Shown: positions 8,322-17,380 of the stretch, one piece after another
Numbering within the stretch: the first letter of the stretch is position 1
How the letters are laid out: each line of letters opens with the position of its first letter
From: KK5 sp034043675
GTDB taxonomy: Bacteria > Pseudomonadota > Gammaproteobacteria > Burkholderiales > Burkholderiaceae_C
Direction of reading: 5' to 3'
Length of the DNA stretch: 64,000 bases
Assembly (NCBI RefSeq): GCF_034043675.1
Contig: NZ_JAXCLA010000001.1
Location: 310,001-374,000, forward strand
The notes under the pieces: generated by a model
Database searches by the model: none
Told to the model about the DNA's origin: nothing
What the model saw: the letters and a program-made list of their open reading frames with translations, nothing else
Made by a program: the position numbers and the translations under genes

Positions 8322-9349
8322 TCCGGCATCTTTGCCTTCGAACGAGCTTCAGCAGGCGAGATCACATTGCGCCGCACCAGGTCCGTGAGGTTCTGGTCCA
8401 GCGTCTGCATGCCGAGCTGGTTGCCGGTCTGGATCGACGAATACATCTGCGCCACCTTGTTCTCGCGGATCAGGTTGCGGATGGCCGAGGTGCCCAGCAT
8501 GATCTCGTGCGCGGCGACGCGGCCGCTGCCATCCTTCAGCTTGCACAGGCTCTGCGAGATCACCGCCTGCAGCGACTCCGACAGCATCGCGCGGACCATT
8601 TCCTTCTCAGCCGCGGGGAACACGTCGACGATACGGTCCACCGTCTTCGCGGCGGACGAGGTGTGCAGCGTGCCGAATACCAGGTGGCCCGTCTCGGCCG
8701 CGGTCAGCGCCAGGCGGATCGTCTCCAGGTCGCGCATTTCGCCGACCAGCACGCAGTCCGGGTCCTCGCGCAGCGCGGAGCGCAACGCGTTGGCGAAGCT
8801 CATCGTGTGCGGCCCGACCTCGCGCTGGTTGATCAGGCTCTTCTTGGACTCGTGCACGAACTCGATCGGGTCCTCGATCGTGAGGATGTGGCCGTACTCG
8901 TTTTCGTTCAGGTGGTTGACCATGCCGGCCAAGGTCGTCGATTTGCCCGAGCCGGTCGGCCCGGTCACCAGCACGAGGCCGCGCGGCCGCAGCGCCAGTT
9001 CGGCGAACACCTTGGGCGCGTTCAACTGCTCGAGCGACAGGATCTTCGACGGAATCGTCCGGAACACGGCACCGGCGCCGCGGTTCTGGTTGAACGCGTT
9101 GACGCGGAAGCGCGCCAGGCCCTGGATCTCGAACGAGAAGTCGACTTCCAGCGTCTCCTCGTAGATCTTGCGCTGGGCGTCGTTCATGATGTCGTACACC
9201 ATGTCGTGGACGGCGCGGTGATCCAGCGCCTCCACATTGATGCGCCGCACGTCGCCGTGGACCCGGATCATCGGTGGCAGGCCGGCCGACAGGTGAAGGT
9301 CGGATGCCTTGTTCTTGACTGAGAATGCCAGCAGTTGAGTGATGTCCAT
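8306..9349 (-). CDS. pilT: PilT, type IV pilus retraction ATPase
   Basis: A 347-residue hexameric retraction ATPase starting MDITQLLAFSVKNKASDLHLS, the family's usual first residues. Walker A GPTGSGKST lies at 130-138, then the Asp box LTIEDPIEFVHES, Walker B CVLVGEMRDLETI, His box ETGHLVFGTLHTSSA, and the C-terminal AIRNLIRE motif needed for retraction (AIRNLIRENK). The ATG at 9349 is chosen over an upstream TTG at 9355. The start lies 26 bp from the divergent yggS start, the common betaproteobacterial order. The final codons and stop are embedded in a 14-bp hairpin. Confidence 0.97.
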   Translation of the reverse strand: MDITQLLAFSVKNKASDLHLSAGLPPMIRVHGDVRRINVEALDHRAVHDMVYDIMNDAQRKIYEETLEVDFSFEIQGLARFRVNAFNQNRGAGAVFRTIPSKILSLEQLNAPKVFAELALRPRGLVLVTGPTGSGKSTTLAGMVNHLNENEYGHILTIEDPIEFVHESKKSLINQREVGPHTMSFANALRSALREDPDCVLVGEMRDLETIRLALTAAETGHLVFGTLHTSSAAKTVDRIVDVFPAAEKEMVRAMLSESLQAVISQSLCKLKDGSGRVAAHEIMLGTSAIRNLIRENKVAQMYSSIQTGNQLGMQTLDQNLTDLVRRNVISPAEARSKAKMPENFPG

Positions 9350-9375
9350 GATCAAGAAGAGTTAGCCGGGCCATT

Positions 9376-10074
9376 ATGGCGACGATCCCCGAAAACTTGT
9401 ACCGCACGCAGGAGCGCATCGCCGCCGCCTGCGCCAAGGCCGGACGCAGTGCGCAAAGCGTCACGCTGCTCGTGGTTTCGAAGACATTTCCGCCGGCCGA
9501 CGTCCGCGCGGCGCACGCCGCCGGTGCACGCCGTTTCGGCGAGAACTACGTCCAGGAAGCGCTGGACAAGATCGCCGCCCTGGCGGACCTGCGAGACGGC
9601 GTCGAATGGCACCTGATCGGCCCGCTGCAGAGCAACAAGACCAAGCCGGTGGCCGAGCAGTTCGACTGGGTCCATAGCGTGGACCGCCTGAAGATCGCGC
9701 AGCGCCTGTCGGAACAGCGGCCGCCGGAGCTGCCGCCGCTGAACGTCTGCCTGCAGGTCAACATCAGCGGCGAGGCCAGCAAGAGCGGACTCGCCCCCGG
9801 CGAGGTCGCGGCGCTGGCGCAGCAGGTCGCTGCGCTGCCACGGCTGAAGCTGCGCGGCCTGATGGCCGTACCGGAGCCGGCTGCTAACGACGAAGATCAG
9901 CGCATCCCGCACCGCGCGCTGGCCGCGCTGCAGGCACAGATCAATGCCGAGCAAGGCCTGACCCTGGACACACTCTCCATCGGCATGAGCGCGGATCTGG
10001 AAGCGGCGATCGCGGAGGGTTCGACGATGGTCCGCGTCGGATCGGCGATCTTCGGTTCGCGCAGCAAGACCTGA
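9376..10074 (+). CDS. yggS: YggS-family pyridoxal-phosphate homeostasis protein
   Basis: A 232-residue PLP-binding TIM-barrel protein. The PLP Lys is in VVSKTFPP (about K36). Family blocks RFGENYVQE, WHLIGPLQSNK, HSVDR, VNISGEASKSG, LRGLMAVP and LSIGMSADLEAAI...STMVRVGSAIFG are all present in order. YggS/PLPBP proteins are not enzymes in the usual sense; they buffer free PLP and influence amino-acid and 2-ketoacid pools. Length and start (MATIPENLYRTQERI) are normal. It is divergent from pilT with almost no intergenic DNA, so the two promoters must overlap or lie inside coding sequence. Confidence 0.95.
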   Translation: MATIPENLYRTQERIAAACAKAGRSAQSVTLLVVSKTFPPADVRAAHAAGARRFGENYVQEALDKIAALADLRDGVEWHLIGPLQSNKTKPVAEQFDWVHSVDRLKIAQRLSEQRPPELPPLNVCLQVNISGEASKSGLAPGEVAALAQQVAALPRLKLRGLMAVPEPAANDEDQRIPHRALAALQAQINAEQGLTLDTLSIGMSADLEAAIAEGSTMVRVGSAIFGSRSKT

Positions 10075-10249
10075 CACCTCGTCCGATCGCCGAGCACTCC
10101 CCTCTAGGGAAAACCCAAGGAGCTGGTGCGTACTTGTTCACGCCCCCTAACGTTCAAAACAAGCGGTAACAACTGAAGCCCCGCGACACTGATGCCAAGC
10201 CAGTCCCATGAGGCTGCGCAGCCAATATCAAGTCGCGAGGGAATACCGC

Positions 10250-11803
10250 ATGAACCTGCTCACACAGTTGCGCATCAACCACCGCCTGGCGGTGAGTTAT
10301 GGCCTGCTGATCCTGCTGCTGATCGTGATCGGCAGCTACGGCGCCTCCAACGCCAGCCGCCTGGCCCACGATCTGGACACCACGGCCAATTCCAGCCTGG
10401 TGAAGATCGCCTCGGCCAATGCGCTGGACAGCAGCGTCGCCATCGTCGCGCGAGCCTCGCGCGACCTGCTGCTGCTGGACACCGCCGGCGGCATCAAGAA
10501 GCAGAAGGCCGCCATCGCCGGCGCGCTGGAAGAAAGCAAGAAGCAGCTCACCAGTCTCGAAGCGACGGTGGACGGCGACAAGGAAAAGGCGCTGATGCGC
10601 GATGTGCGCGAACGCCAGGGCAAGTTCTTCGACTCGGTCGCCCAGTTCCTGAAGATCCAGGCCGACGGCAGCCCCGACGAGGCCCGCGAGAGCCTGATCA
10701 CCGTCGTGCGCCCCGCGCAGCAGGCCTACCAGGACGGCCTGAAGGGCCTCGTCGACCTGCAGTTCAACAATGCACATGACCTCGCCGTCAGCGGCGGCGA
10801 GATCGCCCGCAACTCGGTGCTGGTCACCTTCGTGCTGGTGAGCGTCGCTGCCGTCATCGGCATCGGCGGCGGCTTCGTGATCGCCCGCTCGATCGTCGTG
10901 CCCGCTCGTCGTGCTCAAGAGGCCGCCGAGGCCATCAGCGCCGGCGACCTGACCCGCACGATCGCCATCGAGGGCAAGGACGAACTGAGTCAAATGCTGC
11001 GTGCGATGCAGGACATGCAGAGCGCGCTGTCCGGCGTCGTCAACAGCGTCAGCACCGCCGCCAGCGAAGTGGCGCACAGCTCCAGCGCCATCGACGGCAG
11101 CAAGGTCAACCTGAGCGACCGCACGGCCCGCTCGGCCGCCAGCCTGCAGAACACGGCCGCCTCGGTCGAGCAGATCGCCTCGAACCTGAACGAGGCCAGC
11201 GACCTGGCCCGCCGCGCGGCCGACATCGCCACGAAGGCGCGCCAATCGGCCTCGGCCGGCGGCGCCGTGGTCTCGCGCGTCGTCTCCACGATGGAGGAGA
11301 TCAGCGCCAGCTCGAAGAAGATCGGCGACATCATCGGCGTGATCGACGGCATCGCCTTCCAGACCAACATCCTCGCTCTGAATGCCGCGGTGGAAGCCGC
11401 CCGTGCCGGCGAGCATGGCCGCGGCTTCGCGGTCGTCGCCGCCGAGGTCCGTTCGCTGGCCCAGCGCAGCGCCACCGCCGCCAAGGAGATCAAGGCGCTG
11501 ATCGAGGAGTCGTCGAACAAGGTGCAGAACGGCACCAAGCTCGTCGACAACGCCGGCGTCACGATCCGCTCGGTCGTCGACGAGGTGAACAACATGGGCC
11601 AGCTGATCGAGGAGATCTCGAGCAGCGCCCAGGAACAGGCCAGCGGCGTCGGCGTCGTCAACAACGCGATGAGCGAACTGGACCGCGCCACACAGCAGAA
11701 CACCACGCTGGTGGACGACCTCAGCGTCGCCACCGATGCGCTGAAGAACAGCTCCTCGCGGCTGCTCGACGCGGTCGGCTTCTTCCGCGCCGTCCCTGCC
11801 TGA
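10250..11803 (+). CDS. Methyl-accepting chemotaxis protein with 4HB-type sensor
   Basis: A 517-residue chemoreceptor. TM1 lies at about residues 13-33, a periplasmic four-helix-bundle ligand domain at about 34-188, TM2 at about 189-215 (VLVTFVLVSVAAVIGIGGGF), then a HAMP domain (residues about 215-268) and a cytoplasmic signalling hairpin whose tip is AFQTNILALNAAVEAARAGE. No C-terminal NWETF tether for CheR/CheB is present. ATG 10250 gives MNLLTQLRINHRLAVSYGL, the normal receptor start; an upstream in-frame ATG at 10208 would add an unlikely polar extension. The ligand is unknown. It stands apart from a che operon, although a cheZ gene occurs near 53.5 kb. Confidence 0.93.
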   Translation: MNLLTQLRINHRLAVSYGLLILLLIVIGSYGASNASRLAHDLDTTANSSLVKIASANALDSSVAIVARASRDLLLLDTAGGIKKQKAAIAGALEESKKQLTSLEATVDGDKEKALMRDVRERQGKFFDSVAQFLKIQADGSPDEARESLITVVRPAQQAYQDGLKGLVDLQFNNAHDLAVSGGEIARNSVLVTFVLVSVAAVIGIGGGFVIARSIVVPARRAQEAAEAISAGDLTRTIAIEGKDELSQMLRAMQDMQSALSGVVNSVSTAASEVAHSSSAIDGSKVNLSDRTARSAASLQNTAASVEQIASNLNEASDLARRAADIATKARQSASAGGAVVSRVVSTMEEISASSKKIGDIIGVIDGIAFQTNILALNAAVEAARAGEHGRGFAVVAAEVRSLAQRSATAAKEIKALIEESSNKVQNGTKLVDNAGVTIRSVVDEVNNMGQLIEEISSSAQEQASGVGVVNNAMSELDRATQQNTTLVDDLSVATDALKNSSSRLLDAVGFFRAVPA

Positions 11804-11863
11804 ACCCAGTCAATCCGCCTAAATAACCCGTTACCTCAACAGCATCAACGAGGCCACTACATC

Positions 11864-12187
<324 letters not shown>

Positions 12188-12221
12188 TCGAGCCGCTCAG
12201 GGAAAGAACGAGCGCATAAGA

Positions 12222-12250
12222 GAAAGCCCGCCATCCGGCGGGCTTTCTTC
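12222..12250 (+). terminator. Rho-independent terminator
   Basis: An 11-bp perfect GC-rich stem GAAAGCCCGCC / GGCGGGCTTTC with an ATCC loop and trailing TTC, 35 bp after the TonB-domain gene. It may also serve the convergent cold-shock-domain gene, whose stop is at 12268. Confidence 0.88.
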
Positions 12251-12267
12251 ATTGGGGCTTGGCCTGC

Positions 12268-12678
12268 TCAGCGCACCCGCTGCATCTCCGCCGCATCCGG
12301 CCGCTCCGCGCTCGAATGCGCCACGTGCACCCAACCGAGCACGCTGACGAACACCGCCAGCGCCAGCCCGCCGAGGGCCAGCCGACGCTTGCGCTCCTGC
12401 TGCGCGAGGAGGCGGCTGCGCCGCGGGGGTGCCGGGGCCATGAAGCTGGCGGGAGTCGCGGCGACGGCTCGTTCGATGCGTAGCACCCTGCCCGCCTGCT
12501 TACGTCCGTCACCACTGGTCACAATTTCGAAACTCAGGGCCTCGCCGGGTTGCGGCGGCGCGCCATCGCGCGGGAAGGCCGACACGTGGACGAACAACTC
12601 CTGCCCGCCTTGCTCGGGAGCGATGGCGCCATAGCCACGCTCAGGGTTCCACAGGGACAAGGTACCTTCGAATCTCAT
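12268..12678 (-). CDS. Cold-shock-domain protein with C-terminal membrane helix
   Basis: About 136 residues. An N-terminal cold-shock (OB-fold) domain is recognisable from MRFEGTLSLWNPERGYGAIAP and QELFVHVSAFPRDG; the RNP1-like segment is GYGAIAP and RNP2-like is LFVHVSAF. It is joined by a basic linker (PPRRSRLLAQQERKRRLAL) to one transmembrane helix (LGGLALAVFVSVLGWVHVA). Related CSD-DUF1294 proteins are membrane nucleic-acid-binding proteins of unknown role. The start at 12678 is chosen because GGAG lies 9 nt upstream and it matches the family N-terminus; the frame extends to a TTG at 12708. It probably localises RNA binding to the inner membrane, but this is inference. Confidence 0.8.
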   Translation of the reverse strand: MRFEGTLSLWNPERGYGAIAPEQGGQELFVHVSAFPRDGAPPQPGEALSFEIVTSGDGRKQAGRVLRIERAVAATPASFMAPAPPRRSRLLAQQERKRRLALGGLALAVFVSVLGWVHVAHSSAERPDAAEMQRVR

Positions 12679-12802
12679 CGCCAACGACTCCAACATCTCT
12701 TTTGGCAATGATGCGGCCCGCCCCGGCGGAGCTCGCTACAGGCTGTAAGCGCGGTAAACGACAATGCGCGCCTCCCCATTCCCTCTTCTGCCCCGCGCGC
12801 GC

Positions 12803-13753
12803 ATGGCCATCCACTGGTTCCCCGGACACATGAACTCCACCCGCAATGCGATCAACGATCGCATGAAGGCGGGGCTGGACGTCGTCATCGAACTGCTGGA
12901 CGCGCGCCTGCCGGGTTCCAGCGCGAACCCGCTGCTGGCGCAGCTGACCGCGGGCAAGCCGAACCTGAAGCTGCTGAACAAGCAGGACCTGGCCGACCCG
13001 GCGCGCACCGCCGACTGGCTGGCCCACTACAACGCCCTGCCCGACACCCGCGCGATCGGCCTGGACGCCAGCGTCGCCGCACCGGCACGCGCGCTGATCA
13101 AGGCCTGCCGTGACCTGGCGCCGCTGCGCGGCGGCATGGCCAAGCCGCTGCGGGTGTTGATCTGCGGCATTCCGAACGTCGGCAAGTCCACGCTGATCAA
13201 CACCTTGACCGGCCGCCGCGCCACCAAGACCGGCGACGAGGCCGGCATCACGAAGATCGAGCAGAAGATCGTGCTGGAGAGCGACTTCTACCTGTTCGAC
13301 ACGCCCGGCATGCTGTGGCCGCGGATCAGCATCGAGCCCAGCGGCTACAACCTCGCCGCCAGTGGCGCGATCGGCCGCAATGCCTTCGACGAGGAAGAGG
13401 TCGCCATCGAGTTGCTGCACTACCTGCGCGGCCCCTACGCGGCGCAGGTGGAGGCCCGCTACAAGCTGGGCGACGTCTCCGTGCTGAGCGACATGGAGAT
13501 GCTGGCCGCCATCGGCCGCAAGCGCGCCGCAATGATGAGCGGCGGCAGGGTCAATATGCAGAAGGCCGCCGAGGTGCTGGTCTACGAATTCCGCCAGGGC
13601 GTGCTGGGCCGCATCACGCTGGAAACGCCGGCCGAGTTCGCCGGCTGGGCCGCCACGGCCGAACTGGCCGAGGCCGCGCGCAAGGATCGCAAGACGCGAC
13701 GCAAGGTCAGCAACCGCGCAGAAGAATTGCACGGCGACGAGCCGAACGACTGA
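12803..13753 (+). CDS. ylqF: Circularly permuted GTPase, YlqF/RbgA ribosome-assembly family
   Basis: A 316-residue circularly permuted GTPase starting MAIHWFPGHMNSTRNAI, the diagnostic YlqF N-terminus. The motif order is permuted: G4 NKQD (59-62) precedes G1 GIPNVGKST (122-130), then G3 DTPGML (about 166). A C-terminal basic helical domain follows (RKDRKTRRKVSNRAEE). In Bacillus RbgA drives a late step of 50S maturation; proteobacterial members are presumed to do likewise. The ATG at 12803 is preferred to 12764 because the WFPGHM block normally sits at the very start. Confidence 0.9.
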   Translation: MAIHWFPGHMNSTRNAINDRMKAGLDVVIELLDARLPGSSANPLLAQLTAGKPNLKLLNKQDLADPARTADWLAHYNALPDTRAIGLDASVAAPARALIKACRDLAPLRGGMAKPLRVLICGIPNVGKSTLINTLTGRRATKTGDEAGITKIEQKIVLESDFYLFDTPGMLWPRISIEPSGYNLAASGAIGRNAFDEEEVAIELLHYLRGPYAAQVEARYKLGDVSVLSDMEMLAAIGRKRAAMMSGGRVNMQKAAEVLVYEFRQGVLGRITLETPAEFAGWAATAELAEAARKDRKTRRKVSNRAEELHGDEPND

Positions 13754-13838
13754 GGCCGCGCGCACTCGTGCGCAGGACGCACAGACGTCGACAAACGATT
13801 TAAGTGCCACGCACCCGCGGTCGCCTTGATCTCGGGAC

Positions 13839-14300
13839 ATGGCAACCCATCCTTCGCCCTCCACCTCGACCGGCGGCATCAACCGCTCGGCCCTGCGCAA
13901 CGCCAGCGCCACCGCCGCGCGTCCGCCCGAGGCCGCGCCGCGCCCGCCCGCGGCTCCGGCGGCCGCCCAGCGCGAGAGCCCGCCCGAGTCCGATTTCATC
14001 TATTTCCTGAAGGCGGTCGGCTGGATGTCGGGCGGCCTGGTCGGCGCCATCGTGCTCTATGCGCTGGTCTGGCTGATGCACGACAGCATGGCCACCGGCG
14101 CCGCGCTGGCCGAAGCCAAGCAGCAGCGCGGCACGCTCGTCTGCCAGTCGGGCCACATGAGTCATGGCGACGGCTCGCTGCACGATCTGGTGTTCGCCGA
14201 ATCCTTTTTCGTCTGCGACGACTGGAAGACCTTGCAGACGATCCAGGAAGAAGAGCAGAAGGCCGGCTCGCCGCAGATGAAGGCAACGCAGGCGCCCTGA
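13839..14300 (+). CDS. Hypothetical single-pass membrane protein
   Basis: A 153-residue protein I cannot assign. An N-terminal Pro/Ala/Arg-rich region (residues 1-50, probably disordered) precedes one transmembrane helix (about 59-82, VGWMSGGLVGAIVLYALVWLM). A C-terminal soluble domain with two cysteines (LVCQSGHMSH and FFVCDDWKTLQTIQEEE) follows, likely periplasmic and disulfide-capable. It follows the RbgA-like gene by 85 bp. The codon bias matches its neighbours, which supports coding. No close family comes to mind. Confidence 0.65.
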   Translation: MATHPSPSTSTGGINRSALRNASATAARPPEAAPRPPAAPAAAQRESPPESDFIYFLKAVGWMSGGLVGAIVLYALVWLMHDSMATGAALAEAKQQRGTLVCQSGHMSHGDGSLHDLVFAESFFVCDDWKTLQTIQEEEQKAGSPQMKATQAP

Positions 14301-14469
14301 TCGCCCAGCGCTGACCCGGCCGTTCCGTTCGGCAGCGTGAACATTGCTGGATTGTTAATAAAACGGTCGCACGCCCTGCCTAAGCTCTGCGTCGCCAACA
14401 TGCATCCGCTGGCTTCGGTCTTGCGTATGAAGGATCGGCAAATCCTCATCAACCCAAGAAAAGCCGGTC

Positions 14470-16623
14470 GTGAGCCGTTCAGTCCCTTCAGCCCCGTCAC
14501 CCCGCATCGCTTTACACATCGCCTGCCTGTCGCTGAGCTCGGCGGCCGCGCTGGCGCAGGCCAATGAGCAGGGCGCTGCCGACCCGGCGGACAGCCCGTC
14601 GTTCGTCGCTGCCGTTTCGCAGCTCGACACGGTGGAGATCGAAGGCCGCCACTACGACAACTCGATCGGCAGCTCCGACGCCGCCTCGCAGGGCGTGATC
14701 CGCGCCGAGCTGCTGAAGAGCCGGCCCGCGCTGCGGCCCGGCGAGGTGCTGGAATTCGTGCCCGGCCTCATCGTCACCCAGCACTCCGGTGACGGCAAGG
14801 CGAACCAGTATTTCCTGCGCGGCTTCAACCTCGACCACGGCACCGACTTCGCCACCACTGTGGGCGGCCTGCCGGTCAACATGCCCACGCACGGCCATGG
14901 CCAGGGCTACTCGGACCTGAACTTCCTGATGCCCGAGCTGGTCGACAAGATCGAATACCGCAAGGGCCCGTACTTCGCCAAGAATGGCGACTTCGCCTCC
15001 GCGGGCTCGGCCGACATCACTTATCGGACACGACTTGATGCGCCCTTCGCCGCGCTCACCTTGGGGGAGAACGGCTACCGACGCGGCATCGCGGCCGGCT
15101 CGACGGAACTGGGCGGCGGCCTCACCCTGCTCGGCGCCATCGAGCTGATGCGCAACGACGGCCCCTGGACCGTGCCCGAAGGCCTGCACAAGAGCAACGG
15201 CGTGCTGACGCTCAGCGGCGGCACGGCCGCCAGCGGCTGGAGCGCCAGCCTGATGGGCTACAGCGCCCACTGGACCTCCACCGACCAGATCCCCGAACGC
15301 CTCGCCGACGCCGGCACCTACCAGGGCAAGCCCTTCGGCCGCTTCGACTCGGCGGACCCGAGCGACGGCGGCGAGACCCATCGCACGAGCCTGTCCGGCG
15401 AGTGGCACGACAGCTCCGACAGCGGCAGCACGCGCTTTGCCGCCTACGTGATCGACTACCAGCTCAAGCTCTTCTCCAACTTCACCTACGCGCTGGAACG
15501 CCCCGACACCGGCGACCAGTTCTCGCAGCAGGACAAGCGTCAGGTCTACGGCTTCAGCGCCAGCCGTACGGTGGACCACAGCATCGGCTCGCTGCCGGCC
15601 CGCTCGGAGGTCGGCATCCAGCTCCGCCAGGACCACATCCGCGTGGGCCTGTTCGACACCGAGCAGCGCCAGATCATCGGCACGACGCGCAACGACAAGG
15701 TCAACGAAGGCCTGTACGGCCTCTACGCGCAGACGGCCGTCGAGCTGACGCCCTGGCTGCGGTCCGTCGTCGGCCTGCGCGCCGATGCCGCGAACTTCTC
15801 GGTCGACAGCCTCAGCAACGCAGCGAACTCCGGCCACAGCCGCGACCACAGGGTGTCGCCCAAGTTCAGCCTGATCGCCGGCCCTTGGGCCAAGACGGAG
15901 TTCTTCTTCAACGCCGGCCGCGGCTTCCACAGCAACGACGCCCGCGGCACCACGGCCACCGTCGATCCGAAGACCGGCGACGCGGTCGACAAGGTGCCGG
16001 GCCTCGTCGCCTCGCGTGGCATGGAACTGGGCGCGCGCACCGAGTGGATTCCGGGCCTGCAAAGCTCGCTGGCGCTGTGGAAGCTGGACTTCGATTCGGA
16101 GCTGGTCTACGTCGGCGACGCCGGCGCCACCGAACCGAACCGGCCCAGCACGCGCCGCGGCATCGAGTGGAACAACCGCTGGATCCCGATACCCTGGCTT
16201 CTGGTCGACGCCGACCTGGCCTGGACCCACGCCCGCTTCTCCGACGACGACCCCGCCGGCAACCGCATCCCCAACGCCGTCGACAAGGTCGGCTCCGTGG
16301 CCGTGACCGTGCGCGACCTGGGCCCCTGGTCGGCCAGCATCCAATGGCGCTACCTGGGCTCCGGCGCGCTGATCGAAGACAACAGCGTGCGCTCGCATTC
16401 GTCGCTGACGACCAACCTTCGCATCAGCCGCAAGCTCGGCCGCTGGTTCGGCAGGGATGCGGAGCTGACGATGGACGTGTTCAACCTGCTGGACCGCAAG
16501 CTCAACGACATCGAGTACTACTACGAGTCGCAGCTGCCCGGCGAGAGCGCGCCCGTTGCAGATCGGCACATCCACCCCGCCGAGCCTCGCGCCGTGCGCG
16601 TCACGCTGAAGACCTCGTTCTGA
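14470..16623 (+). CDS. TonB-dependent outer-membrane receptor, probable metal or metallophore uptake
   Basis: A 717-residue receptor. It has a signal peptide (about 1-31, ...ALAQA), a TonB-box-like DTVEIEG near residue 54, a plug domain (RPGEVLEFVPGLIVTQHSG ... YFLRGFNLDHGTDFAT) and a 22-strand barrel ending in TSF with a terminal Phe. The plug contains a His-rich loop NMPTHGHGQGYSDLNF, and the following gene encodes a His-rich protein; together these suggest a metal ligand such as zinc, cobalt or nickel, but this is inference. The GTG at 14470 gives a clean signal peptide. No cobalamin riboswitch or clear Zur/Fur box was recognised in the 169 bp upstream. Confidence 0.85.
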   Translation: MSRSVPSAPSPRIALHIACLSLSSAAALAQANEQGAADPADSPSFVAAVSQLDTVEIEGRHYDNSIGSSDAASQGVIRAELLKSRPALRPGEVLEFVPGLIVTQHSGDGKANQYFLRGFNLDHGTDFATTVGGLPVNMPTHGHGQGYSDLNFLMPELVDKIEYRKGPYFAKNGDFASAGSADITYRTRLDAPFAALTLGENGYRRGIAAGSTELGGGLTLLGAIELMRNDGPWTVPEGLHKSNGVLTLSGGTAASGWSASLMGYSAHWTSTDQIPERLADAGTYQGKPFGRFDSADPSDGGETHRTSLSGEWHDSSDSGSTRFAAYVIDYQLKLFSNFTYALERPDTGDQFSQQDKRQVYGFSASRTVDHSIGSLPARSEVGIQLRQDHIRVGLFDTEQRQIIGTTRNDKVNEGLYGLYAQTAVELTPWLRSVVGLRADAANFSVDSLSNAANSGHSRDHRVSPKFSLIAGPWAKTEFFFNAGRGFHSNDARGTTATVDPKTGDAVDKVPGLVASRGMELGARTEWIPGLQSSLALWKLDFDSELVYVGDAGATEPNRPSTRRGIEWNNRWIPIPWLLVDADLAWTHARFSDDDPAGNRIPNAVDKVGSVAVTVRDLGPWSASIQWRYLGSGALIEDNSVRSHSSLTTNLRISRKLGRWFGRDAELTMDVFNLLDRKLNDIEYYYESQLPGESAPVADRHIHPAEPRAVRVTLKTSF

Positions 16624-16639
16624 GGCAGGCCCGAAGACG

Positions 16640-17242
16640 ATGCGCCATGTCGCCTGTGCCCTCGCCGCACGCCGCAGCGTGGGGCGCAGCGCGCTCATCG
16701 GGCTGCTGGTCTTCGCGCTGCTGGTCTATGGCGGGTCCAGCACCCTGCTGAGCATGCTGGGGCCGATGCACCGGCACGCCCCGGCAGCCACCAGTGTCCT
16801 GACACAGAGCCTCACAGCGCTGGCCGGCAGCATTCAACAATGGCATCGACAGGCACTGCCGCAGAGCCGCAACGACCAGGCCCGGCAACGCGAGCGCGCC
16901 GCCGCATGGGCCGTGGCGCTGGAGCAGTTTGACGATCCCGGCCATGCGCGCCAGCACGCATCGGGGCAGGTGCATGAACACGTCCACGAGCACGGCCTCT
17001 TCGAACGTCATCTCCACGATCCCGCCGACGCGAGCGTCATCGCCCTGGACGAACACGGCTCCTCGCACACCGACGCGCTGAGCGCCGCCGCGTCGCTGGG
17101 CAGCGCCACGCTGCCCCTGGCCCTCGCCACACTCCTGACCCTGCCCGCACCCGCGGGCCGCCGTGCGCGCTGGCCTCGGCCCGCCGCGACTGCCTGGCAC
17201 AGCCTCGTGCCCACGCCCGCGGAACGTCCTCCGCGCGGCTGA
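16640..17242 (+). CDS. His-rich single-pass membrane protein beside TonB receptor
   Basis: A 200-residue protein of unknown family. There is one N-terminal hydrophobic segment (residues about 17-42, ALIGLLVFALLVYGGSSTLLSMLG) and a His-rich extracytoplasmic part: MHRHAP, then GQVHEHVHEHGLFERHLHDP around residues 113-132 and DEHGSSHTD. A second hydrophobic stretch follows (about 150-170). The His cluster looks like a metal buffer or relay. It starts 16 bp after the receptor stop, so the two are almost certainly cotranscribed. It may hand metal from the outer-membrane receptor to an inner-membrane step; no dedicated ABC or permease is seen next to it. Confidence 0.62.
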   Translation: MRHVACALAARRSVGRSALIGLLVFALLVYGGSSTLLSMLGPMHRHAPAATSVLTQSLTALAGSIQQWHRQALPQSRNDQARQRERAAAWAVALEQFDDPGHARQHASGQVHEHVHEHGLFERHLHDPADASVIALDEHGSSHTDALSAAASLGSATLPLALATLLTLPAPAGRRARWPRPAATAWHSLVPTPAERPPRG

Positions 17243-17345
17243 CGCCTTCCTGGGGCTTCGCGCCCCACTGCAAACCCGCAGCCTCGCCGGCCCGGCTTCC
17301 CTTCGCGGACGCCGCCTGCGGGCGCGCGGGACTTTCGCATTCGGG

Positions 17346-17363
17346 GGCCGGAGGCCTCCGGCC
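17346..17363. repeat. 18-bp perfect palindrome upstream of 17381 gene
   Basis: GGCCGGAGGCCTCCGGCC is identical to its reverse complement and lies 17 bp before the next start codon. It sits in a 138-bp gap (17243-17380) that also has a GGGGCTTCGCGCCCC hairpin and nothing else recognisable. It may be a terminator remnant for the receptor operon, an operator, or a structured leader that hides the ribosome binding site AGGAAGG. Confidence 0.5.
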
Positions 17364-17380
17364 AGGAAGGATGCCTCGCC

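Noticed and set aside
10075..10249. Sigma-28 flagellar promoter for the chemoreceptor
   Set aside because: A TAACG...GGTAACAA arrangement is only a loose match to TAAA-N15-GCCGATAA.
14301..14469. Possible cobalamin riboswitch or Zur/Fur box before the TonB receptor
   Set aside because: No B12-box-like or good inverted Zur/Fur consensus could be read in the 169 bp; only an AT-richer patch with TTAATAAAA.
14512..16698. 728-codon minus-strand open frame opposite the TonB receptor
   Set aside because: Shadow of the receptor gene; composition is repetitive Val/Gly/Ala/Asp/Arg and shows no recognisable fold.
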